DNA of 64,000 nt from positions 178,955 through 242,954 of the forward strand of contig ML991817.1 in the NCBI GenBank assembly GCA_010094025.1, read 5' to 3'. Origin of the DNA: Viridothelium virens. Lineage: Eukaryota; Ascomycota; Dothideomycetes; Trypetheliales; Trypetheliaceae. The notes under the pieces were generated by a model that was given only the letters and a program-made list of their open reading frames with translations, did no database searches and had not been told where the DNA came from. Shown one piece after another: positions 55,521 to 64,000 of the stretch. Position 1 is the stretch's first letter. Each line of letters begins with the position of its first letter. The position numbers were made by a program, and so were the translations under genes.

Positions 55521-58500
55521 ATGACAGAAAACGCTGGACAGCAGCCCTCTGGGCCGGTAAGACTGTTTCTCTCCAAATCGATTACAAGCTCTGATCCTGA
55601 TATAGTCAGATCGATGCCCCTCAACAGAACCTCAACCTTCCATCGTGCATTTCAGTGGCAACCTACCATCAAGCAGCACGAATTTCATTGGTTCGCAATT
55701 CCACGGCCCTGTCAAGTTTGGTAAGCCTTTCCCATGACAAGAAGACCAGCAAGTCATGATGGTCTCTCTATGCTTTTAATCAGTTTTTTTTTTTTGACGA
55801 GTCGAAAGAAGCTCCAACCGGCAATCAACGAGATTACACGGACCCAAAGACTGAGTGTCTTGCTGCCATCTTCAAGCGCATAGGTCAAAACCCTACTACG
55901 GTTTTGAATTCCATCCAATCTCGTAAGGGCAAAGAAACCCCTGGAACATGCAGGTGGATACTGGATCACGAGAGATTCAGAGAATGGCGACAACATAGCC
56001 CATCACTGCTCTGCCTTGTGCGAGGTCCGGGTAAAGGGAAGACCGTACTCGGAATCTATATCAGTAGGATTCTACAAGAAATTGCCAAAGACGAAATGAC
56101 TTGTTTTTTCTCTTGCGAAGCCCTGAACAAGCCCTCAACAGGCAGCACCATCTTGAGCTGTATACTGTTCCAAATCCTCGATCAGAAACCTAACGTGTTC
56201 AAATCCTTTGAAGAAGCATTCGCGATCCAAAAGGAACAGTTGTTCGAAGAGGCCAATTTTGAAGACCTCTGGAAAGCCTTCGAAACGATAATCCGAAACA
56301 TGTCTTTGCCCAGAATCAATTGCGTTCTTGACGGCGTCGACGAATGCACAGGTGGCACGTTCGACTTGCTGCTTCAAAAATTCAAGACCCTATTCGAAGA
56401 TTGCTCAAAGTTTGATCCAGGAAGTTCCACCTCCAAGTCCACGATCACCCCAACGAGTGTTCCTCTAGGTCTGATTCTAATCGGCAGAGAGGACCATCAG
56501 ATATGCCTAAAGCGCTTCCTGTCCCACTTCGAAAACCTTCGAATTGAACACGACTCTGTGTGTACGCAGAGTCTCAGGGAAGACATACATTTCACGGTAA
56601 AGGAAAGAATCAAACTGATGGCCAACAAAATTGGGAAGAGGATGAGCGACTTCAAAACGTCGCTATCGGCAAGCTGGTCAGTCGTTCGGAAGGAACGTAC
56701 CTATGGGCTGCCTTAGTCCTAAAAGAACTTGAAAACTTGGAATGGACAGAGATCGAAACAGCCATTGAGGATTTCCCAAAAGGATTGGCGAAAGTATACA
56801 CTCGATTGCTTCGAAACCGATGTTCAACTCCTTCACGAGTGGAGACGATAAGACTTGTGTTGATGCTGATGTGTGGCGCTTGGCGTAGCTTAACGCTTTT
56901 AGAGCTGACCAGTGTACTCCTCATGGATCCCAAGCGAGCCATTTCATCAACATCCCAAGCAAGATCCCTACTCGGATACTGTGGCCATCTGATCGAGGTT
57001 CCAAGGGAAGACGACGGCCTTGTGCGCCTTTGTCATGCGTCTCTGAAGGAGTACCTCTTGAGCTTGCATGCCTCTTCTGTGGTCGGACTTAAAAGTGTCT
57101 GTTTCTCAGAGCAAGACATCCATTGGACCATGTCCAATTTATGCCTTGACGCAATCGAAAGTACCCTACAAAACAGGGACAGTTCCAAGAAGATCCGAGA
57201 CTGGACAGACCGCTGGATTAAGGCAGACGAACATTGCATACGTCTAAGGAGCCCTGAGTCTTGGAGTCCGAACGTGTGGCCGGATCTCCAAAACAAATTT
57301 TTCCCATATGCGGCGCTTTACTACCCTGACCACGCACGACATCCAAGCCCATGCGAGAAAACAAAATTCGATCTGTCCAGGGTCTTCTTTAGAGAGGCGA
57401 GACTACGTGACGATTGGCACGTCATCCATCAAAATATGGTCAATCCATGCTGGCGGTTATATATTCCATCACTAGAGCACGCAGCTTCGAACGGTCTCCG
57501 GTTTGCGACGCACTATCAATTTACGGAGCTTGCTAACCAAATTCTAAGCACCGCCAGTGTGGACCGGAACATGGAGCCTTTCTTCAGAAGAGAAGATTCT
57601 GGAGGGGAAGAACCCCCATTGACTCGTGCGATTATTCTGAACGACTCTGTTACTGCGGAGTTGTTGGTGCAGAAGGGTATGCAAGTCGACGTCCCGAACA
57701 AGCACGGGATGACGCAAATTCATGTGGCATGCTGCACGGGCAATGTCAAGGTCGTCCGCTTGCTTCACGCCTGCAACGTCAGCATAGATCTGCAAAACGA
57801 GATCAAACCGTACGATCAAGCACGCGATGCAATCGCTGGAATGCTTCCCTCATCCCTGCTGGAGAACCAGGGAGTCACTGCAGAGGAGTATTTAGGAGAG
57901 CTTGATTTGCGGCACCTTGAGAGTGATGTCGCAAGTACGGTTACATTACTTCTTGATAGGGGCGCTGAAATCAATGCAAAGGATCTTTGGGGGAATTCTT
58001 GTTTACATCTGGCAGCAAGATGGGGTTGCAAAGAACTGGTTGATTTGTTACTGGAAAGAGCCGCTGATTTGAAAGCCACGAACAACAACACCGAAGATTG
58101 CTTGCCCCTTGCAAGCCGTGGTCGAACCAACCTGCAGCAAAGATCGCAAATTGTCAGCAAAATTGTCAAATCTTCCGGCAATATCAACAAACGTTCCGAA
58201 AATGGCCAAACAGCATTGCAAGTGGCTGCTCACAGCGGAAATCAACAAATTGTTGAAACTCTTCTTGAAGAAGGAGCAAGTTTCGGGGTAGCTGACGGAA
58301 AAGGTCTTTCTGCCCTTCATTATGCTGTGATAGGAGGACACAGAATGATTGTCCAAACGTTGCTTCGTCCTCCAGCACTGTCATTCAGGAGCTCCAATTC
58401 AGACATCAACACAAGGAGACCTGTACCGGGTCATTCAACCCACAGAAGACTGCCATGCGCAGATCCCGACACGACGGATAATACTGGTAGAAGTCCACTT

Positions 58501-59589
58501 CATTTAGCATCTGCATTCGGAAGTCTTTCAATGGTCGAGCTTCTGGTTGAAGGCGGAGCCAACCTCAATCTAGCAATCCCGCAGTCTCAACTTACGCCGC
58601 TTCACTTAGCCATAAAGTATGGTTGTAATTTGGCGGTGACAAGATATCTTTTGGCAAAAGGGGCAGATACCACGAGTGTCAGCGAATGTGGACTCAACGC
58701 GCTGGAGATTGCAGTCCTTTGTGGGAAGGGCTTTAGCGCAAGTACGGTTATTGCTAACATGAGTCACGAAGCGCTTGGAAAAACCCTCCTTCATTTCTTT
58801 CATTTGAGTCCTGAAGAGCCCGGTCCGCTTCCTGCAGCGATACGACGGTACGGAAACGAGAGCTTAGGATACCACCTTGGAAAGGCTATTTTGTGGTGTG
58901 CTCATGAACGAGCGAAATCTTTGCGCAAGAGGGACCGCGGCGGAATTGACAAGACAAGAGCTGATGTAAATGGCCACACAGACATTGGTACGCTGTGGCA
59001 AGCATTTCTGTGGGCTTCCCCTGTGCTAATATATGAGACAGGTTTAGCGATATCTGTGGTAGTATATGGCCTCGGAATACTTGCTGACAGAGAGCCAACC
59101 CGTGATTCGAGACTTGATTTCTTGGAAGCTCGACAGTCATTCCAATCTTTCAATCCAGCCAGTCGCAAAGTATGGCGAGAGGGTACTCGGCCCTCTGGCT
59201 ACATTGAGGAACAACTCCTGCAACAATGGCGTGCAAGGTCGAAAACAACAGCACGGGCTCTCAATCATGGTTTAGGTGGACTCTGGGATGGACCACTTTT
59301 ACACATCCAGAGCGGAACCTCCGGTCCTTTTGATGAGGACATTTCCACTGAGGATCGTACGAACGACACGGAAAATCTGTCTAGCCAGGGGCCTCCAGAT
59401 GAAGGTTCGACAAGATTCCCAGTACCTCCCATGCCGCCTTTTTTAGAAGGCGTCCCAGACGTTGACAGTACTGTAGATATTGAAGAGGAGAGTGCTATAC
59501 TGGAATTTCCCGTCGACTTTAGGAAACGTCTATGGAGAGGAAAAGGCATGGGGGCGGCTAGGGGAATGGAGGATGCAGGGTTGGACTAG
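55521..59589 (+). CDS. NACHT-ankyrin NLR-type receptor with N-terminal amyloid-like motif (frame break or unusual intron inside)
   Basis: Exons 55521-55556, 55606-55720 and from about 55809 or 55812 to 59589; about 1,300 aa. Exon 2 ends in the Gly/Asn-rich motif shared with the divergent hydrolase. The NACHT NTPase follows: the lead-in TDPKTECLAAIF and CRWILDHERFREW, Walker A GPGKGKT (about residue 122), and Walker B with LDGVDEC (nt 56327-56347). After the winged-helix region (IGKLVSRSEGTYLWAALVLK, LLRNRC, LLELTSVLLM, VRLCHASLKEYLLS) come about eight ankyrin repeats (57600-58730; SCLHLAARWGCKELVDLLLE, TALQVAAHSGNQQIVETLLE, SPLHLASAFGSLSMVELLVE). Between nt 56597 and 56641 the frame changes: either one G is missing in 56633-56635, or a 44-base intron (GTAAAG to AAGAG) is removed. 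Fungal NLRs of this type control heterokaryon incompatibility or innate immunity. Confidence 0.82.
55639..55720 (+). other. N-terminal amyloid-like signalling motif of the NLR
   Basis: Encodes a stretch starting SIVHFSGNL and ending FIGSQFHGPVKFG, within the first 50 residues, ahead of the NACHT domain. The spacing GN-x9-G-x2-FHG-x-V-x-FG equals that at the C-terminus of the neighbouring hydrolase. The final G codon spans the intron. Confidence 0.65.
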
Positions 59590-59848
59590 GGCAGTGGTGA
59601 TTTGAGCTCTCCAGTGGCTACAGCTGTTGAGTGGCCGCGATCTAAACTGCGTGTCATTTTGTGGTTGAAAGCAGCGGCATCTTAGAGTGAGAAGTGAGCG
59701 ACGAAAGGCGACAGGATACGATGATATCTTAGAGCGAACGTATTCCGCAGGCCTTGATATGAAAAGGATCTTCTTTGCAATATCAGATAGTGACAGCACA
59801 ATCAGAGTCTTGCAATATCCTTCGGTTCTAGTGTAGCCCAAAATTAGC

Positions 59849-60505
59849 CTAATAGACCACCTCATTGACCCTAAAGCCCTTGTGCTTCGGCACATTTAAT
59901 CCATCACTTAGTTTCTGCACCCATTCGATACCCTTCTCCCACCAAAGCTGCCTTTCCGGCCTCATTTCGCTTCGCTCTAAATCCTCCCTGTCTAAAGTTC
60001 CAAGCACAACATCAAACAAGTCCGGAAACCCTTTCGCGTATCCTGGAATTGGCCATACCGCATAAGCTACATTCGTCCCGCAGTGACCACAGAACGATCG
60101 AGTTCTATCTTTGGAGCTTACAAAGAACCGCACCGTAGACTCTTGCGATTCTTCTGAATCTTGCCTTAGCGCTTCGTCCGCTGAAAGCCAGGTCAATTCA
60201 TTGTCGGGTGTTGAGTAATGATGAGTGTCAGGAGGAGGTGGAGGCCGGAGTGAAACAGAGAACATTGGGGCTGGAACACAAAGCCAGGCGGGAAGGATGG
60301 AGCCAGTTGCGCGCCGACAGTCGTTGCAGTGATCTGTCGTACTGAAAGGAAATCGTATAGAGCCGTCAGGAGAGAGTGGATGGACTGGTCGTTCTAAAAT
60401 AGAGGGGATTGAGATACGGTAGCGGATAGCGCTGCAGTTGCATCCACCATGTAGATCAAATCCATGGTTGGAAAGCATTGTTATAAATACTGAGTCTCTA
60501 GACAA
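59849..60505 (-). CDS. GFA/CENP-V domain protein
   Basis: Intronless, 218 aa (or 209 aa from the Met at 60478, which lies closer to the domain). Zinc-binding cysteines of the glutathione-dependent formaldehyde-activating (GFA/CENP-V) fold are visible in order: GGCNCSAIRYR, HCNDCRRATGSILPAW and FCGHCGTNVAY. RFFVSSKDRTRSFCGHCG is typical. Many fungal members are uncharacterised; the family name comes from a bacterial protein binding S-hydroxymethylglutathione, and catalytic activity should not be assumed. A proline run (PPPPPDTHH) in the middle is a small variable insert. It converges with the NLR gene, whose stop lies 260 bases away. Confidence 0.88.
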   Translation of the reverse strand: MSRDSVFITMLSNHGFDLHGGCNCSAIRYRISIPSILERPVHPLSPDGSIRFPFSTTDHCNDCRRATGSILPAWLCVPAPMFSVSLRPPPPPDTHHYSTPDNELTWLSADEALRQDSEESQESTVRFFVSSKDRTRSFCGHCGTNVAYAVWPIPGYAKGFPDLFDVVLGTLDREDLERSEMRPERQLWWEKGIEWVQKLSDGLNVPKHKGFRVNEVVY

Positions 60506-61079
60506 GCGAAGTACCTCGAGACATCGAAGAGGAAGTCGTCGCTAATACAGAGGGAGACTTCATTTTTAGACTGGCCTGGTCATGCAGCTTCGTCAAGGCA
60601 GCATCGAGCGAATTCGGCTTACGCAGAGCTTAGAGTATGCCAGACTTATTCATATCGGGACGCAAGAACGCCTCTGACGACTATTAGCAAAGTTGAAGTA
60701 GGCAGACCAAAAGAAACAAAAATCTTTGACGACTTTCAAAGCAATATTGCGGCCCAGCAACGCCTTTGCCACGTACATGCAGAGCTGAAATGTAGCATTT
60801 GCCAGGACCGGTGGAATTTTTGTCCGCTTACGATACCATTCATCCCACTCCAACCCACGGGCGAAGTTCTACGGCAGACGGCGATACGCCGATCTACAGG
60901 GCCAACGATTGCCTTGTACAGGCAACCTTCTTGCTTGCGGCGAAGGCATTGCCAACATTCTTCGCGAAGCTGCAGCTGATGTGGTTGCGATCTCTACCAT
61001 CTCATGCGGCGCAATCTCAGGTGGACGCATCGAGGTCTGAGATGTTGGATAGTGTACACGAAGCCTGGGCCATCTTTCT
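60506..61079. other. Intergenic between GFA gene and FMO gene
   Basis: GFA-gene promoter and FMO 3' flank. The plus-strand open frame of 117 codons (60799-61152) overlaps the end of the monooxygenase gene and shows no family resemblance. Confidence 0.5.
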
Positions 61080-62882
61080 CTACTTTTTCTTCTTCATCAG
61101 GCCAGAAGACTCTTTTCTCAAAGAAAGCCACTCGGCGATAATGCCCTTGTAATCTTTCAATTGGTACGCTCCCCCGAAGACTTCCCCGAGCAAGCCCCAT
61201 CCTTTTCTCCAGCTTCTCAATCCCAAGTCTCTCATGAGCGTGTCATAGTAGGGTAAATTGTCATGCAGCGTATCGCCAGTCTTGCCTTGAGAGCCCATAG
61301 GACATCGCCATTTGCCGAAACGAGTCCATAAAGATACCTCATACAAAACGTCTGCCTCACTCTCGGGTTGCACACTCAACTCATTATCGAGGTAGGCGTA
61401 CGCCCACAGTGAGACTATCTCTGATTTGAGGTAGTTCTGGTAAGTTTCCACGTTAGTGAGAAACACTAGATTCCGCGGTCCATTGGAGACTTGAGACGGA
61501 GGCGCGATAAAGCGCCAAAGTCGCCATGGCGTCCTACCTGGCTCGCGCTCGGGATAGGTAGGACTGTGCTTTAGCTCTGGAAATCGCGCAAAGAGTTCGG
61601 TGTCGGCGCGTTCGTCGAGGGATGCGAAGGCCTTCGATTCGCCTGGGAAAGGTGTGACGGGTATGCCCCATCTGAGCTGCTTCGTCGCTGGAAGAAGAGG
61701 AAAGCTCGGTCCAAACTCATAGCCCGTCGCGTACACGAGAGCATCGGTCTCGATACGGTCGCCATTTTCCAGGATAATCGACTCATTTTCCAGACGTGCA
61801 ACATCTTCGTGTACGATTTGGACTCCAGCGTCCCGTATAGTGTCGTAGAAGTCTGTGTCATAATTAAGGATGGCCGCCTGGCCGCCATACCACATTAAAG
61901 ATTCCTTCGGTACAAGTTGCTTCGTCGATTCCTGCTTCAGGATTCCGCTCTGCTCGATCGTGCTCTTCGACATGTTTGCAAAGTAATTGCGAGTAATAAA
62001 GCGACCAAGCGTAGTGTTATGCAGGAAGTAACGTACACTATGGAAGCCGTCATTGATACTCCAGGGGGCAGCTCCGAACCAGGATAGCGGACGAGTCATG
62101 AGGAGGCCCTCCATCCAGGGACTGAATGGCCCTATCTTTGGATAAGAAATCGCCAACCAAAGTCCGCCACGGCCCGTTTTACGAACGATCCAGGTCACAT
62201 CCTTTCCATTGGAAGCATATCTATAGACTGCATCGTGTGCAGACTTTCCGCCTCCAATGATCGTGACACGGGAGATCGACGGATCCTGAAGGACTTTAGT
62301 GCCAGTGGAGGCCAGCTCCACCGAGTGAAGCGACGTTTTTCGAAAACTTTGCATGCCGGGATAAGATGGATAAAACGGACGTGAGGTTTGCCCAGTAGCA
62401 GCAAGAAGTTTAGCGCAGGTCACGGTTGACTCTGTCTTTGCATCCCTAAGGTCTGTCTTATTGAGCTTTAGCGTCCATGTCTTGGCGCTGTCCTCGTTGT
62501 CTGTGGCCTGAACGACGATCGTGTTCAAGCATAAATGGGGTAGAAGGTCAAAGTGCTCTGCGTACTTGTGCAAGTATGCTGCCGTAGCCTCGCCGCTTAC
62601 GAGGCCTCGCGGTTTCACTCCAACGTCGGCGTCGAGCAAGGGAAAATCGGAAAATTCAAAGTAGCCTTGAAGATTATTGGCGCGTAGGCCCGGATAGACT
62701 TGTTCTTCTGCCCAGGTCCCTCCAACGCTCGATTTCTCGTCTACAATGAGTAGAGAGATAGACGGATTTATGGAAAGAAAGGTGTGCGCAGCGCACAAAC
62801 CCTGTATACCGGCGCCCACGACAACCACATCGTAATGATCTTTCAGAGTTGTCATAGCGTGTTTTGCGAGATGACTGCGCAA
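61080..62882 (-). CDS. FAD-dependent (flavin-containing) monooxygenase-like protein
   Basis: Intronless, 600 aa from the first Met or 591 from the Met at 62855, which directly precedes the FAD-binding strand and is the likelier start. YDVVVVGAGIQGLCAAHTFL is the first Rossmann GxGxxG; SVGGTWAEEQVYPGLRAN is the FMO-type second FAD segment; VTIIGGGKSAHDAVYRYAS is the NADPH Rossmann motif; and DALVYATGYEFGPSFPLL is the ATG motif. Together these place it among class B flavin monooxygenases (FMO/Baeyer-Villiger group). The usual FxGxxxH fingerprint is degenerate, so the chemistry is uncertain. It ends in a lysine run. Fungal enzymes of this sort take part in secondary metabolism or detoxification; no biosynthetic backbone gene lies nearby. 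Confidence 0.88.
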   Translation of the reverse strand: MRSHLAKHAMTTLKDHYDVVVVGAGIQGLCAAHTFLSINPSISLLIVDEKSSVGGTWAEEQVYPGLRANNLQGYFEFSDFPLLDADVGVKPRGLVSGEATAAYLHKYAEHFDLLPHLCLNTIVVQATDNEDSAKTWTLKLNKTDLRDAKTESTVTCAKLLAATGQTSRPFYPSYPGMQSFRKTSLHSVELASTGTKVLQDPSISRVTIIGGGKSAHDAVYRYASNGKDVTWIVRKTGRGGLWLAISYPKIGPFSPWMEGLLMTRPLSWFGAAPWSINDGFHSVRYFLHNTTLGRFITRNYFANMSKSTIEQSGILKQESTKQLVPKESLMWYGGQAAILNYDTDFYDTIRDAGVQIVHEDVARLENESIILENGDRIETDALVYATGYEFGPSFPLLPATKQLRWGIPVTPFPGESKAFASLDERADTELFARFPELKHSPTYPEREPGRTPWRLWRFIAPPSQVSNGPRNLVFLTNVETYQNYLKSEIVSLWAYAYLDNELSVQPESEADVLYEVSLWTRFGKWRCPMGSQGKTGDTLHDNLPYYDTLMRDLGLRSWRKGWGLLGEVFGGAYQLKDYKGIIAEWLSLRKESSGLMKKKK

Positions 62883-63790
62883 TGAAAAGATTGATAAAGA
62901 TTAACAGATAGATCTAGGACAATGCATTCAACAGAGTTTTAGCAGCTGGTCGAACTTGAATCGGATAGGATAGCGGCATGGAAGAACTTATCCTACTGCG
63001 GAGCTGCAAAGTCAAAAAGACGATAAAAAGCTTTTAACTGCTGGAGATGGAGGTGAAAGCTGACCGAGCCACAAGGCTAAGGAGGAGCTGAACAACATGC
63101 ATGCATTTGAACTAGTATTGTTGTGCTTGACGGAAATGGTACGCTGCGGCACGGCTTGATCCATGAAGAAAGCCTGGAGAGCGCATGCATGAACAGTGAT
63201 AACGCAGGCAACCATCTCTGTGGGGTGTGACCCGGGAGACGGATAACTTGTAGCCAACAAATTGCACGTTCGTGGCCTCTTCATCGACATTCTGTGGCTA
63301 AAATCTGCCGGTGAGCCGCGCCGCTTGCTGCCGTCTTCCAACCTCTACCGCCGAGTAGCATTTCATGAAAGCCTTGCTGAAGAGAGAGCGACTGGCCAGT
63401 ATGCTCAGCTTCTTTGTATGCAATGAATTAGTCATCACGCCAACATTTTCAAGGGACGTAGATTACGGTAGCCTGCAGTGCTCATCCTGCCCCTCTCCCC
63501 CACAGGTAGTAGGTCTACCCCTGGACCCTACGCGGTTTGGGATACTTCAGCCTTGGTGGAAGTCGCGAAAAACATTCCAGCTGTGGCGGTACGGGTTCAA
63601 GCAGAGTTGAGCCGGAGATAGGCCGGGTGTAATTTTGCTGAGTCAGCGCCCTGATACCACTAACCGGATTGAGTTTATGGAGAGGGTAGGTTGTAAGTCA
63701 AAACACCTAGAGTCGGACCAACCCCGAGTCGGCCCAATTTCGCAACCCCCACCATGCACAAAATGAGGCTATTATCTCTCGCATTACTAG
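62883..63790. other. Intergenic upstream of the FMO gene
   Basis: No supportable gene. Short open frames on both strands lack motifs. Confidence 0.5.
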
Positions 63791-64000
63791 CTAGAATTCG
63801 ATGATACTACACATAGATTCAAAGGCAGGAGTAGCTGCATTAGACGAAGTAGGTTTCACAGTTTTTGGAGGTTGTTTCGCGGAGCTATTCGCCTCTACAA
63901 CCTTCGCATCCTCTATCGCCTTTTTGATACTCTCAATGTCTGCGAATTGTAGATTTGGATCTATCCGAATAGCTTTCTTTTTAGGCTTCTTGATCACCTC
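63791..64000 (-). CDS. Partial open frame at window edge, unknown C-terminus
   Basis: The frame is open to the window's right edge (70 codons) and begins within the window as EVIKKPKKKAIRIDPNLQFADIE split across a basic run. It contains FADIESIKKAIEDAKVVEAN, then a Ser/Thr/Pro tail ending in SIIEF. The basic run followed by 'IDPNxxFAxIxxIKxA' recalls the C-terminus of pogo/Fot1-type DDE transposases in fungal genomes, but this is a weak impression. The rest of the gene, if any, lies outside the window. Confidence 0.35.
   Translation of the reverse strand, partial: EVIKKPKKKAIRIDPNLQFADIESIKKAIEDAKVVEANSSAKQPPKTVKPTSSNAATPAFESMCSIIEF

Noticed and set aside
55784-55795. Treating poly-T12 as a certain frameshift in the NLR
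   Set aside because: Downstream AAG acceptors give an open reading frame without requiring any indel, so this is listed only as an ambiguity.
40581-62882. A secondary-metabolite gene cluster built from the P450, the Zn2Cys6 factor and the flavin monooxygenase
   Set aside because: No polyketide synthase, peptide synthetase, terpene cyclase or transporter is present. The three genes are 11-35 kb apart with unrelated genes between.
1-64000. tRNA genes, CRISPR arrays and intact transposons
   Set aside because: No cloverleaf-like arms with a GGTTCRANYCC box, no spaced direct-repeat arrays and no reverse transcriptase or complete transposase reading frames were recognised by eye; tRNAscan and a repeat search would be decisive.

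Overview
The window is nuclear DNA of a filamentous ascomycete (Pezizomycotina). Evidence: genes split by short introns of about 45-90 bases with GTANGT-like donors and CTNAC-like branch sites; fungus-restricted families (Zn2Cys6 regulator, Egh16-like secreted protein, FLC/TRP-like membrane protein, S53 sedolisin, XanA-type xanthine dioxygenase, NACHT-ankyrin receptor); and no operons. The Egh16-like protein and overall gene set would fit Leotiomycetes or a neighbouring class, but this is an inference from gene content only.

Layout. 1-2.7 kb: no supportable gene. 2.7-8.7 kb: an NmrA-like reductase, then the dynactin actin-related protein Arp1 and the ribosome-biogenesis helicase Has1, both on the minus strand. 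10.3-22.5 kb: plus-strand genes for an FLC-type membrane protein, an Egh16-like secreted protein, ribosomal protein L5 (uL18) and a large leucine-rich-repeat protein. 22.9-30 kb: an AlkB-type dioxygenase, a gene-poor stretch and a Zn2Cys6 transcription factor. 30-39.9 kb is compact and housekeeping: a histone-fold TFIID subunit (TAF3-like) head-to-head with TAF7, ATP-dependent NAD(P)HX dehydratase, a small unknown protein, cystathionine gamma-lyase (Cys3), a BTB protein and ribosomal protein S15 (uS19). From 40 kb on the region is more accessory: a CYP504-like P450, a Cys-rich/Ser-Thr-rich single-pass membrane protein, a secreted S53 peptidase, a frame-broken 'LPRELRDQIY' family gene, xanthine dioxygenase, an NLR/lipase gene pair, a GFA-domain protein, a flavin monooxygenase and a partial gene at the right edge.

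The most interesting system is at 53.6-59.6 kb. A minus-strand alpha/beta-hydrolase (SesB-like lipase) gene and a plus-strand NACHT-ankyrin (NLR) gene are divergently transcribed from a 638-base gap. The extreme C-terminus of the hydrolase and the extreme N-terminus of the NLR carry the same Gly/Asn-rich motif with identical spacing, GN-x9-G-x2-FHG-x-V-x-FG. This is the arrangement of a fungal amyloid-signalling pair, in which an NLR templates its partner effector through a shared prion-forming motif. Both genes show a reading-frame break in a short G run, so the pair is either decaying or affected by homopolymer errors in the sequence.

Intron positions were placed by eye from splice signals and family conservation. 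No database search was run.
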